The notes under the pieces were generated by a model, which saw only the letters and a program-made list of their open reading frames with translations, was not told where the DNA came from and ran no database searches. Source: Rhodovastum sp963714255 (GTDB lineage: Bacteria; Pseudomonadota; Alphaproteobacteria; Acetobacterales; Acetobacteraceae). Taken from it: 64,000 nucleotides of DNA. Shown one piece after another: positions 41,608 to 50,027 of this stretch. The position numbers and the translations under genes were made by a program. Numbering within the stretch: position 1 is the first letter of the stretch; each line of letters begins with the position of its first letter. The DNA is taken from the NCBI GenBank assembly GCA_963714255.1, contig CAVQNU010000018.1, positions 133,140-197,139 on the forward strand, read 5' to 3'.

Positions 41608-41812
41608 CGCCGCCGCGTTTGCGTGCGTTCACGGTGATCGGCAGGCGGGTGTCGGCTTCCATGTCCGGCAGATCGAAGATCCAACCGTTCTTCAGCTTCA
41701 CCCAGCCGCCCCAGAGAGTTTCGCGTTCGGTCTCGACGATCGGCTCCTCCAGGTCCTTTTTCGGCACGTAGGCGGAAAACCCCTTGTCGGAGCGGCGGAT
41801 CATGACCTTCAT
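41600..41812 (-). CDS. nifT: NifT/FixU
   Basis: A 70-residue NifT/FixU. MKVMIRRSDKGFSAYVPKKD at the start, with WGGWVKLKNGWIFDLPDM in the middle, matches the family. Role in nitrogenase maturation is small and unclear. ATGA overlap with nifZ and eight-base overlap with the SIR2-like gene. Confidence 0.93.
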   Translation of the reverse strand: MKVMIRRSDKGFSAYVPKKDLEEPIVETERETLWGGWVKLKNGWIFDLPDMEADTRLPITVNARKRGGDE

Positions 41813-42096
41813 TGTGCGGCCTCCTGGGGTGCGTCGGCGGCCGTAAGCTCGCGCGCGCGCATGCCCACGACCGCGCCGCGCGCGATGAATTCGACGGCGT
41901 AGATGTAGTAGCGCTGTAGATACGTGCCGATGTCGCGCACGTAGCCTTCGTCGCCTTTGCGCACCAGGATATCACCGACCTCGCGGCCGGCGAAGGTGCC
42001 GTCGTTGCGGATGTGCATTTTTGCCCGCACCTTGGCGCCCGGCGGGAAGCAGGGCGGGCGGTGCAGTTCGCCGTCGTCGTCGCCGGGCGATGCCAT
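41809..42096 (-). CDS. nifZ: NifZ, MoFe protein maturation factor
   Basis: A 95-residue NifZ. FPPGAKVRAKMHIRNDGTFA and ILVRKGDEGYVRDIGTYLQR and IYAVEF are its SH3-like barrel. NifZ promotes formation of the second P-cluster in NifDK. 21 bases after fdxN and overlapping nifT. Confidence 0.93.
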   Translation of the reverse strand: MASPGDDDGELHRPPCFPPGAKVRAKMHIRNDGTFAGREVGDILVRKGDEGYVRDIGTYLQRYYIYAVEFIARGAVVGMRARELTAADAPQEAAQ

Positions 42097-42117
42097 GCCG
42101 TGCTTCCCTGCGCTGCG

Positions 42118-42312
42118 TCAGGCCTTCACGCAGGTGTCCGGCACCGGGCAGACGGCGGCGCACTGGGCGGCGGGGAAATGCCCTTCGCACTCGGTGCAGA
42201 GCGAGGCGTTGATGACGTAGTTGCCGCGCTTGGTGGAAATGGCGGCATTCGGACACTCGAACTCACAGGCACCGCAGGCGGTGCACTGGGACACGATGAT
42301 CTTGTAGGCCAT
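42118..42312 (-). CDS. fdxN: FdxN-type 2[4Fe-4S] ferredoxin
   Basis: A 64-residue ferredoxin. First site CTACGACEFECPNAAI, second CTECEGHFPAAQCAAVCP with the eight-residue insert (C-X2-C-X8-C-X3-C) typical of FdxN. Placed directly behind nifB, with 24 bases between. It is the likely electron donor for NifB or for nitrogenase. Confidence 0.95.
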   Translation of the reverse strand: MAYKIIVSQCTACGACEFECPNAAISTKRGNYVINASLCTECEGHFPAAQCAAVCPVPDTCVKA

Positions 42313-42336
42313 TGCAGTCTCTCCGTTTGGGTTTGG

Positions 42337-43800
42337 TCAGGCAGTCTGGCGGATGGTGTGGCGGTAGCGCTGCGCGTACCAGGCGGCGATTCCCGATTCA
42401 ATCCAGTCGTAGGCGTGCTCCTGCGTGGCCGCGATGCCGGCGGCTTGCAGGCTTTCGCGCGGGCAGTCACCGATCTTGGCGACCAGTACGCAGGCAATAC
42501 CAGACAGCGTGGCCAGCACGCCATCGAGCGTCGCGTCCTCGCCCCAGCCGCCCTGGCAGTATTGCTCGACGCGGCGATGGCCGGTGAAGCGGATCCCTGC
42601 GGGCGAAACTTCGTAGACCTGGAATTCTTTCGCGTGGCCGAAATGTTCGTTGATGCGGCCGCCGCCGCGGGTGGCGATCGCCACCAACACGGCGGGGGCG
42701 TCGATATCGGCCACGTCTTCGCTTGCGGCGTCGCGGTGCGCGGCGTGCTCGCCGCGGGTTTCCGCCACCAGTTCGCGATAGGCGGTGCGCTGCGCAGGGT
42801 CGTATGCGGTGGTGTCGGGCAACTGATCGAGGTTGAATTCCTGGCCGCGATCCTCGCCGAGCAGGCCTACCGCGTCGGCACGGCACTGGCGGCAATGGCG
42901 CATCAGATTGGCGCCGCCTTCGAGTTTGTCCTGCAGCGCTTTTAGCTCGGCCGGCGTCGGGCCGCGCTGGCCGGACAGGCCGAACGCGGTGCCGTGCGCG
43001 GGGTCGGAGATAAGAGGCATGATATTGTGCAGGAAAGCGCCTTTTTGGGTGACGACGCGGTTCACCTCGACCAGGTGCTCATCGTTGATGCCGGGGATCA
43101 TCACCGAGTTGACCTTGGCGAGGATGCCGCGGGCGACCAGCATGTCCAGGCCGAGCATCTGGCGTTCGTGCAGGATGCGGGCCGCTTCCACGCCGGTGTG
43201 GCGCTGGTGGTTGAAGAAAATCCACGGGTGGATGCGCGCGCCGATTTCGGGGTCGATGAAGTTGATAGTGATAGTGACGTGGTCGACGCCCATGGCGGCG
43301 ATGGCCTCGACATGGTCGGGCAGCGCGAGGCCGTTGGTGGACAGGCAGAGGCGCAGATCGGGGATGGCGGATTGGATGCGGGTGAAGGTTTCGCTGGTGT
43401 GGCGCCAGTCATAGACGGCATCACCCGGACCGGCGACGCCAAGGACGGACAGTTGCGGTACGGCGTTGGCGACCGCCACCACTTTACGCACGGCCTGATC
43501 GGGGGTGAGTTTCTCTGAGACCACGCCGGGGCGACTTTCGTTGGCGCAGTCGTATTTGCGGTTGCAGTAGTTGCACTGGATATTGCAGGCGGGCGCAACG
43601 GCCACGTGCATGCGGGCGAAATAGTGGTGTGCTTCCTCTGCGTAGCAAGGATGATCCTTCACACGCTCCCACACGCCCGGGTCCATACCGGCGGGCGCTT
43701 GCGACGATCCGCAACTTGAGGCGGTGCAGCCGGAGGCGGGGGCCACGGTGGGGGCGGCGGCCGGCGCCAGAAGGCTCTCCAGGGTGATGATCTGCGCCAC
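42337..43800 (-). CDS. nifB: NifB, radical SAM NifB-co synthase
   Basis: A 487-residue product from a GTG at 43800, supported by GGAAGGA six bases ahead; the open frame reaches 43848 but would run over the promoter. The radical SAM motif is CNIQCNYCNRKYDC (C-X3-C-X2-C), preceded by HHYFARMHVAVAP. C-terminal residues from about 370 form a NifX-like domain (LVAIATRGGGRINEHFGHAK). NifB fuses two [4Fe-4S] clusters with carbide and an extra sulfur into NifB-co. First gene of nifB-fdxN-nifZ-nifT-SIR2. Confidence 0.97.
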   Translation of the reverse strand: MAQIITLESLLAPAAAPTVAPASGCTASSCGSSQAPAGMDPGVWERVKDHPCYAEEAHHYFARMHVAVAPACNIQCNYCNRKYDCANESRPGVVSEKLTPDQAVRKVVAVANAVPQLSVLGVAGPGDAVYDWRHTSETFTRIQSAIPDLRLCLSTNGLALPDHVEAIAAMGVDHVTITINFIDPEIGARIHPWIFFNHQRHTGVEAARILHERQMLGLDMLVARGILAKVNSVMIPGINDEHLVEVNRVVTQKGAFLHNIMPLISDPAHGTAFGLSGQRGPTPAELKALQDKLEGGANLMRHCRQCRADAVGLLGEDRGQEFNLDQLPDTTAYDPAQRTAYRELVAETRGEHAAHRDAASEDVADIDAPAVLVAIATRGGGRINEHFGHAKEFQVYEVSPAGIRFTGHRRVEQYCQGGWGEDATLDGVLATLSGIACVLVAKIGDCPRESLQAAGIAATQEHAYDWIESGIAAWYAQRYRHTIRQTA

Positions 43801-43832
43801 GGTCTGTTCCTTCCGATCCGGAATAGCTGACC

Positions 43833-43847
43833 GCAAATTTTGTGCCA
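43833..43847 (-). promoter_or_regulatory. sigma-54 promoter of nifB
   Basis: Minus-strand TGGCAC-N5-TTGC, exact consensus with an A/T-rich spacer (AAAAT). Predicted start near 43821, leader only about 20 nt to the GTG. Confidence 0.9.
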
Positions 43848-43923
43848 ACGGACAGCTGACACGGCGGGCGCCGCATTCCGCAGGTTAGAGGTGGGTGCGG
43901 CTGAGCGATCGGGGACGGGCGGG

Positions 43924-43939
43924 TGTCGGGTTTGCGACA
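43924..43939. promoter_or_regulatory. NifA upstream activator site of nifB
   Basis: TGTCGGGTTTGCGACA, TGT-N10-ACA with extended TGTCG/CGACA arms, about -103 to -118 from the predicted start. Confidence 0.85.
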
Positions 43940-44122
43940 GGGGGCGTGGGAGACCGGACCGGGACGCCGATCAACGTGCACTGCAGTTTGAGGCACAGCA
44001 TGGGCCCTATGGACGCCAAGGAATGTCGGCGGCAATGGTAAGGTCATGCCAATGGAAGATCACTGGGAATGCGGAGCATAGCTGGGGTCCGCCATCCTGC
44101 AGCCCGACCTTGCCTCAGCCGA

Positions 44123-44768
44123 GTCGGCCCGGGGAATCTCACCCCGAGCCGCTCACAGATCCTGTACGTGAACCTCTCGATTCATACGGCTCGTGCCACT
44201 CACCGAAGACTGCCGTCTTCCGCCGAGACCTACGGGCTCCTCCGGTTTCCCGTTGGCCCATGGATCCCAGCGCGAGTGACCCGCCCCCTTCGCTCCATCC
44301 CCATTACAGGGACTTCATCACTACTACGGGGCAGTCCGCCCCTGTCCGTCGCATTGGTACTTTCAGGCTCGTGGTTCTTCCACTTGCACCTTTTCCCTTA
44401 GCATCGACGACTAGGTTCTCAAGTTCCGTGCATTAGCCTAGATAAGATTCACGCCCCCTTTACACCGGACACCGCGCGGACAGTAAGCAGGTAGCCTTCC
44501 ACGCTTTTATCCCAGAGCAGAGTCGAGACCCTGGTTTGGATGTCGTCAGAATGAGTTTCGATGCTTCATCGAGGGTTCACTTGCGTTCGTCTCTCTCATC
44601 CATACCTGACGCGATCTGGCCGCGCCTTTTAGCCATGACGTTCACGACCATCGCCGTTGAGCAACAGCCGCTCATGGTGGTTTGAAGCCTCCTCCTGCAA
44701 GGCGGCACCGAGGGGCCTACCCTCATCAAATGCACAGCATGGAGCAACTTCGCTCCTTCTTGACACAC
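44123..44768 (-). mobile_element. ORF-less group II intron, probably degenerate
   Basis: Read on the minus strand, it opens with GTGTG (the GUGYG 5' consensus) and runs about 645 nt. Near the 3' end GAGCCGTATGAATCGAGAGG and TTCACGTACAGGATC form a domain V-like hairpin with the AGC triad and a GAGA loop. After it, CTCGGGGTGAGATTCCCCGG is a domain VI-like hairpin with an unpaired A, and the end is AC. GTAGTAGTGATGAAG with GGATGGAGCGAAG, as often found in bacterial group II introns, lies inside. There is no reverse transcriptase ORF. The lower domain V stem has a mismatch and an extra A compared with the usual form, so self-splicing may be lost. Ends are deduced from consensus only. Confidence 0.6.
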
Positions 44769-44772
44769 CGAC

Positions 44773-46040
44773 TCCCCTCATTTTCCCAGTCCCACATCTT
44801 GTGCCGGCTCGCGCCGGTTCTCTACCAGGGGCGAGAGTTTTCTGGGATGAGAGAACGGCATGGACATGGAAGCGGCGGACCTGCGCGATGGTGGACGGCT
44901 GAAGGACATACACGCGTTCATTGACGGCCTCTACGATCGCGACCTCCACACCAAGCGTGTGGATTCGCTGGCCGCGGCCACACTCGGCGTCATGACCGGG
45001 GCGTCGCTGGCGGTGGCGATGATCGGGCAGGCATTGGCGCAGGCACGCGGCCTCCTGACCAAGCACGCGATCAAGCAAGTCGACCGGTTGCTCAGCAACA
45101 AAGCCATCGACGTCTGGGACAGCTTCGCCCGCTGGGTGCCGCATCTGATTGGCACGCGCAAAGAGATCGTCGTTGCCATGGACTGGACCGACTTTGACGG
45201 CGACGACCAGGCCACCCTCGCGCTCAATCTCGTGACCGACCATGGCCGGGCGATGCCACTGTTGTGGCTGTCGGTGTGGAAGGACGAGTTGAAGGATCAG
45301 CGCAACGGCTTCGAGGATGCGTGTCTGCTGCGATTGTCACAGGTCGTCCCGCCCGGCTGCCGTGTCACCATCCTGGCCGACCGCGGCTTCGGCGATCACA
45401 AGCTGTTCGCCTATCTCGCTGATCTTGGCTTCGGCTATGTCATCCGCTTCCGTGGCAACATCCACGTCACTGATGCCTCCGGCGAGACGCGGACCGCCGC
45501 CGAATGGGTCGGCAAATCGGCTCGGGCGCGCAAGCTGCGCGCTGCTCGCGTCACGGCGTCGCACGCCTATCAGGTGGGTGCCGTCGTGTGTGTGCACGCA
45601 CGTGATATGAAGGAGCCGTGGTGCCTCGCGGCCAGTGACGCCGAGGCGCCCGCCGGAACGCTGATTGCGCAATATTCCCGGCGCTGGACCATCGAGCCCA
45701 GCTTCCGAGATACCAAGGATCTGCGTTTCGGCATGGGAATGGCCGAGCTCCGCATCGCCGAGCCGGAGCGGCGGGATCGGCTGCTGCTGATCAACGCCTT
45801 CGCCATGGCGTTGCTCACCATGCTCGGGGCGGCCGGAGAAAGTCTGGGAATGGACCGACACCTCAAGTCCAACACGTCGAAGACGCGCACGCATTCGCTG
45901 TTCCGCCAGGGATGCATGCTCTACGAGCTGATCCCGAACATGCCGGAGCACCGCCTTCTGCCGCTGATGCAGAGGTTCGCCGAAATGCTGGCGCAAAGCG
46001 GGCTGTTTTGCGGGTTACTGCCGGAAACGAAATGAGGGGA
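44773..46040 (+). mobile_element. IS4-family insertion sequence
   Basis: About 1.27 kb holding one DDE transposase. Candidate terminal inverted repeats TCCCCTCATTT (44773-44783) and AAATGAGGGGA (46030-46040), the right one overlapping the transposase stop. No clear target duplication was found. The left end lies only five bases from the 5' end of the group II intron. Confidence 0.6.
44860..46035 (+). CDS. IS4-family transposase
   Basis: A 391-residue DDE transposase. Catalytic residues: first Asp in IVVAMDWTDFDGDDQATLAL, second in ILADRGFGDHKLF and Glu in SRRWTIEPSFRDTKDLRFGM. The last segment, YSRRWTIEPSFRDTK, is exactly the IS4 YREK signature Y-(2)-R-(3)-E-(6)-K. The frame is intact and thus may be active. 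A decayed relative stands at 16.4-16.7 kb. Start uncertain between 44860 and 44866. Confidence 0.9.
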   Translation: MDMEAADLRDGGRLKDIHAFIDGLYDRDLHTKRVDSLAAATLGVMTGASLAVAMIGQALAQARGLLTKHAIKQVDRLLSNKAIDVWDSFARWVPHLIGTRKEIVVAMDWTDFDGDDQATLALNLVTDHGRAMPLLWLSVWKDELKDQRNGFEDACLLRLSQVVPPGCRVTILADRGFGDHKLFAYLADLGFGYVIRFRGNIHVTDASGETRTAAEWVGKSARARKLRAARVTASHAYQVGAVVCVHARDMKEPWCLAASDAEAPAGTLIAQYSRRWTIEPSFRDTKDLRFGMGMAELRIAEPERRDRLLLINAFAMALLTMLGAAGESLGMDRHLKSNTSKTRTHSLFRQGCMLYELIPNMPEHRLLPLMQRFAEMLAQSGLFCGLLPETK

Positions 46041-46127
46041 TGCGTGAGTCCCCCACGAGAATGGGCAACGCCGCTCAATCGTTATTGGATTTGGTAAAAC
46101 TTGCTACCCGCCGCGGGCCTAACTATG

Positions 46128-46424
46128 TTACTTTCGGTTTGACTGCAACGAAGATAGGCGAGCGATCAGGCGGGCGGCATAGCGTCGGGCCAACGTCTCG
46201 ATGGCTTCGGATTCGGCGAGCAGGCCGACGTGTCCGGCGAGCGGCGCATCGATGCGAGCGCACAGGCCCGGCCGGTCGATTGGCGGCAGGTCGAAATGGC
46301 GGCCAAGGTTGAGAAGGGTGATCTGGCGGACCTGCTTGCCGACGCGCTCGGAGGCGACCAGGCGGTAGGCGTGGCACGATTCGTTGGTCGATTTGTTCCG
46401 GGTGGCTGTTTTGCGGACAAACAT
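46128..46424 (-). pseudogene. N-terminal fragment of an IS1634-type transposase
   Basis: From an ATG at 46424 on the minus strand: MFVRKTATRNKSTNESCHAY, RLVASERVGKQVRQITLLNL and GRHFDLPPIDRPGLCARIDA match the start of IS1634 (IS4 superfamily) transposases. It breaks off near 46150 after about 95 residues, next to the IS4 element, and has none of the catalytic residues. Probably the rest was lost on insertion of, or recombination with, the neighbouring IS. Confidence 0.65.
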
Positions 46425-46586
46425 GGCGCAGAAAGTGGGCACGGCCGCGGGCAGCCGTGAATCGTATCTACACAATATCATGGAACTACAAAAAATTCCA
46501 GGAAACAGAATGGCAGATTTCAGCCAATTGCCCGGAGTTCGTTGCAATATGCTGGATATTAACTATCGAACTTAGGTTAAGTTAAT

Positions 46587-46645
46587 GGGGTCAAGGGGGC
46601 CGCTGCCCCCTTGCGGGTCCAGGGCAGAGCCCTGGCCTTCCTTAT
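46587..46645. repeat. dispersed intergenic hairpin repeat, copy 7
   Basis: GGGGGCCGCTGCCCCC and CCAGGGCAGAGCCCTGG, directly after the stop of the phosphoesterase gene; likely serves as its terminator. Confidence 0.75.
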
Positions 46646-46652
46646 CTTCACT

Positions 46653-48344
46653 TCAGGCAGTCACCTCCAGCACCAGAAACGCCTCATGCCCCCGCCCATA
46701 CTCGTCGCTCGCCCGCACCGACACACGATGCGTGCCGGCCGGCAGTTCGGCTGGCAGCGGCCCCTGCCACAGATGGGTCGAGCGCGAAGGCTCCACCCAA
46801 GGCTTCTTGCTGTCGGCGTTGCGGGCATAGACCTCGACCACGAACGGGTCGGTCCGCTCCACCCGGCGCAGCTTCTGCCAGGCGCCGCCACTCCCGAACG
46901 ATGCCTCCACGGTCGAGCGCGGGCCGCCGTCGAAGAAATTTACCACCAGCCGCGCGGCCGGCAGGGCGGCCCGGTCCACCGGCCCGGCCAGCAGCGCGCC
47001 GGTGTGGTAGTCGCGCATCACTTCCCGGCCATTACCATGCAACTGGGTTTCCAGCACCAGGCGCAACTGGCTGCGGTTGGGGTCACGCGCCGGCACCAGC
47101 GTGGTGGTGTAGCCCGCCCCGTCCACGGCGAGCACATGGAACCCGTTCGGGCTGCCGTCGCTTTCCAGGGCGATCGGAATACCGCGCTCGTCGAACGGCC
47201 CGCTCCACCAACTGCCGGACACCGCGGCCAGCACGTGGTGATGATGCGTCCCGCCGGAAAAACCCTCGGCCGCGCCGAAATACCAGTGCTCGTTGGTATG
47301 GGTATGGCCGCTGAAGCTGACACTGTGCGGGTGCGTGGAAATCGCCTCCAGGAACGCGCGGGCATCCTGGGTGGCGGTGGCGGGATCGCTGCCCTGCAGC
47401 GTGCGCAGCGGAATATGGAACGATACCACCACCAGGCTGTCGGCCGGCACGTTGGCCAGCACGTTGCGCACGAATGCCAACTGCCGCTCGCCGAAGAAGC
47501 CACGGTATTTCCCGGCGCCGTTGTCCTTCGCGGGGTCGGTGCCAAGATAATCGACATTGTCGAGCACCAGGAACGTGGCACCGCCGTGCTGGAAAGCATG
47601 GTAACGGGCGCCGAAGATGCGCTTGAACGTCTCGCGGGAATGGGTGTTGTCCGGCGCCTCGAAGTTCATGTCGTGGTTGCCTGGGCTGTTGTGCCACGGC
47701 AGCCCGATCGTGCCGACGATGCGGTTGTAGCGCTCGTAATAGGACAGGTCGTCGAACATCACGTCGCCATGGGTGATGCCGAAGGCCGCGGTGTTGCCCG
47801 CGGTCTGCGCCACCACGGCATCACGGATATAGCCGATCTCGGCCAGGCTCTCGGGCTGCGGGTCGGTGAACAGCAACGCTTCGAAACGGTCCGGCTCCTC
47901 CTGGCGGCGCAGCGCGAAATCGATGCTCTCGGGCAGCGGACCGGTGGGGACGAGGCCGGGGAAGCGCAAATCGAGCGAGGCCGGCGTGCCGTTCGGGGCA
48001 TAGACATAGGCAAAGCGCGGCAGTTGCGTCGCCGGCTCAATCGGCAGCACCCAGCCGGTTGGCTTGATCACGAACACCGAGTCGCCATCGGCCACCTTCA
48101 GGCTCCAGCGCCCCTCGGCATCGGTGCGCACAACGTCGCGCCCGTTCGAGACCATCACCCCCGGGATGCCGAGGGTGTCCGGGCCGCGCCGTCCGGTGCC
48201 ATCGGCGTCTTCGAACACGCTGCCCCGCGCGGTCGCGGTCGCATCCGTCTCGGCGAAAGCCGGACCGGCGACGCTGGCCAGGCCGGCGACCGCGCCGGCG
48301 GCGATCGCCTGGCGGCGGGTGAGGGTGAGGGCGTGGTCGGTCAT
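46653..48344 (-). CDS. Tat-exported calcineurin-like phosphoesterase
   Basis: A 563-residue product from the ATG at 48344. It starts with a twin-arginine signal (LTRRQAIAAGAVAGLASVAG, cut near AFA). An N-terminal SdrD-like beta domain (ARGSVFEDADGTGRRGPDTL) is followed by a metallophosphoesterase: ALLFTDPQPES (D), GITHGDVMFDD (GDxxxD-like), LPWHNSPGNHDMNF (GNHD), VVVSFHIPLRT (H) and VSFSGHTHTNEHW (GHTH). The C-terminal domain is a beta sandwich found in similar enzymes. The set of metal ligands looks complete. Substrate unknown; periplasmic phosphate ester hydrolysis is expected. Confidence 0.88.
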   Translation of the reverse strand: MTDHALTLTRRQAIAAGAVAGLASVAGPAFAETDATATARGSVFEDADGTGRRGPDTLGIPGVMVSNGRDVVRTDAEGRWSLKVADGDSVFVIKPTGWVLPIEPATQLPRFAYVYAPNGTPASLDLRFPGLVPTGPLPESIDFALRRQEEPDRFEALLFTDPQPESLAEIGYIRDAVVAQTAGNTAAFGITHGDVMFDDLSYYERYNRIVGTIGLPWHNSPGNHDMNFEAPDNTHSRETFKRIFGARYHAFQHGGATFLVLDNVDYLGTDPAKDNGAGKYRGFFGERQLAFVRNVLANVPADSLVVVSFHIPLRTLQGSDPATATQDARAFLEAISTHPHSVSFSGHTHTNEHWYFGAAEGFSGGTHHHHVLAAVSGSWWSGPFDERGIPIALESDGSPNGFHVLAVDGAGYTTTLVPARDPNRSQLRLVLETQLHGNGREVMRDYHTGALLAGPVDRAALPAARLVVNFFDGGPRSTVEASFGSGGAWQKLRRVERTDPFVVEVYARNADSKKPWVEPSRSTHLWQGPLPAELPAGTHRVSVRASDEYGRGHEAFLVLEVTA

Positions 48345-48477
48345 GACGAATCGGTCCCCATTTTCTGCCTGTTTTTTTAGCCAGACATCCGGACGCATCG
48401 ATGACGCCTGCGTTGCCGTTTCATCATGACCGCGGTTTTGGCGCAGCGGCCCGGAATGCCATGGTGTATCTGGCGCC

Positions 48478-49065
48478 ATGCATTTTCTCACTGATTTCGG
48501 CGACGAGGCAGTCGTTCTGCCTCTCACGCTAGCGGTCGGCCTGGCGCTGGCCCTGGGCGGCTGGCGGCGCGGCGCGGCGGCCTGGCTGTTCGCCATCGCC
48601 GCCACGCTGCTGGCGGCACTGCTGGGCAAGCTGGTCCTGCACGCCTGCGAACCGCTGCCAATGATCAGCCTGCGCAGCCCGAGCGGCCACACAGCCGCCG
48701 CGGCGGTGGCGTGCGGCGGGCTGCTGGCTTTGCTGGCCCCGCGCGGCTGGCGCATGAAGCGGCTCGCGGCCAGCGGCGCGCTGGCCACCGCGGCGCTGAT
48801 CGGCATGTCGCGGGTCGTGCTCGGACTGCACAGCGGCGCCGAGGTGTTGGTCGGCGCCGTGCTCGGTGTTGCCGGGGCGGTCCTGCTGGCGCGCCTCGCC
48901 GGTGACCGCCCGGCGGGGATGCGGCGCGGACCGCCGGTGGCGGCGGCGTTGGCCACGGCGGTCCTGTTCCACGGCATCCATCTGCACGCCGAAGACGAAA
49001 TCGCCCGGATATCGCATATGTTCTGGCCGCTGACTTTGTGCACAGGGGCCGGGATACGGGCCTGA
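48478..49065 (+). CDS. PAP2-family membrane phosphatase
   Basis: A 195-residue membrane protein with about six hydrophobic segments. The PAP2 signature is present in part: SLRSPSGHTAAAAVACGG (C2, PSGH) and GMSRVVLGLHSGAEVLVGAV (C3, SRxxxxxH). The C1 KxxxxxxRP motif reads as GKLVLHACEP with Arg missing, which is less usual. It could dephosphorylate undecaprenyl pyrophosphate or other lipid phosphates. Divergent from the phosphoesterase gene, 133 bp between the two. Confidence 0.8.
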   Translation: MHFLTDFGDEAVVLPLTLAVGLALALGGWRRGAAAWLFAIAATLLAALLGKLVLHACEPLPMISLRSPSGHTAAAAVACGGLLALLAPRGWRMKRLAASGALATAALIGMSRVVLGLHSGAEVLVGAVLGVAGAVLLARLAGDRPAGMRRGPPVAAALATAVLFHGIHLHAEDEIARISHMFWPLTLCTGAGIRA

Positions 49066-49073
49066 TCAGCGCC

Positions 49074-50015
49074 TCAGCCGGCCCGCACCCGCGTGCCCCA
49101 GTCCGCCAGCACGTCACGCAACGTGTCTTCCCAGGCGATCCGCGGCGCCCAGTCCAGCAGCCGGCGCGCCAGCGCCGCGTCGCCGCTGGCGGTCGGAATC
49201 TCGGCGGGGCGCAGCAGCCCGGCCCCGGTCTCCGGCTGGGCCTGCACGCCGGCCAGGCGCAGCAGATCGTCCAGCACCCCGCCGATCCGCCGCGGCATGC
49301 CGGAGGCGATATTGAGAATGGCCCCCGGCTCCAGCCCGTCGCGCCGCGCCAGGCAGGCGACATAGGCATCGCATACGTCGCGCACGTCGAGGAAATCACG
49401 GAACGGATCGAGCGCGCCCACCTGCAGCAGCGGCGGCTGCAGCCCGGCCGCCACGCGCGCCACCTGCCGGGCGAAGGCCGGCACCACGAAGGCCTCCGAC
49501 TGGCCGGGACCGGTGTGGTTGAACGGCCGCAGCCGCACCGCACGCAGCCCCTCCGCCGCCATCGCGCCGACCGCCAGATCGGCCGCCGCCTTGGTCGCGC
49601 CGTAGGTGTTCATCGGCGCCGGCACCGCGCGCTCGTCCAACGCGGCACCGGCGCGGAACGACCGCCCGTAGATATCGGCCGAGGACACATACAGAAAACA
49701 GCAGGCCGGGGCATGCCGCAGCACCGCGCGGGCCAGCGCCAGCGTGCCGTGCAGGTTCACCCGCCAGGCCAGGTCCGGCTCGCGCCGCGCCGCCGGAATG
49801 GCCGAAACCGCGGCCAGGTGCACGCAGCCCTCCGGCTGCACCGCGGCCACCAGCGCATCCACCGCCGCCGCATCGGTCACGTCGAGCGCCACCATGCCGG
49901 GGCCGCCGCCGCACAGGGTCAGCACCGCGCCGGGGAATGCACTGATCAGTCGGGGCACGAGATGGACCGCGACGAAGCCGCTCGCCCCCGTCACCAGGAT
50001 GCGGCGAGGCGGCAT
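49074..50015 (-). CDS. NAD-dependent epimerase/dehydratase, GDP-4-keto-6-deoxymannose reductase-like
   Basis: A 313-residue short-chain dehydrogenase of the extended type. NAD(P) loop ILVTGASGFVAVHLVPRLIS, the S-Y-K triad in YVSSADIYGR and MNTYGATKAAADL, and RPFNHTGPGQ and DFLDVRDVCDAYV as in RMD/Fcl-related reductases. It lies just behind gmd (12 bases), so its substrate is very likely GDP-4-keto-6-deoxy-D-mannose, giving GDP-D-rhamnose or a similar sugar for surface polysaccharide. Confidence 0.85.
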   Translation of the reverse strand: MPPRRILVTGASGFVAVHLVPRLISAFPGAVLTLCGGGPGMVALDVTDAAAVDALVAAVQPEGCVHLAAVSAIPAARREPDLAWRVNLHGTLALARAVLRHAPACCFLYVSSADIYGRSFRAGAALDERAVPAPMNTYGATKAAADLAVGAMAAEGLRAVRLRPFNHTGPGQSEAFVVPAFARQVARVAAGLQPPLLQVGALDPFRDFLDVRDVCDAYVACLARRDGLEPGAILNIASGMPRRIGGVLDDLLRLAGVQAQPETGAGLLRPAEIPTASGDAALARRLLDWAPRIAWEDTLRDVLADWGTRVRAG

Positions 50016-50027
50016 CGCGGCCGCCGG

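Noticed and set aside
44160..44436. Small ORFs on the plus strand at 44.07-44.44 kb
   Set aside because: They run through the predicted intron domains in antisense and show no protein similarity I can recognise.
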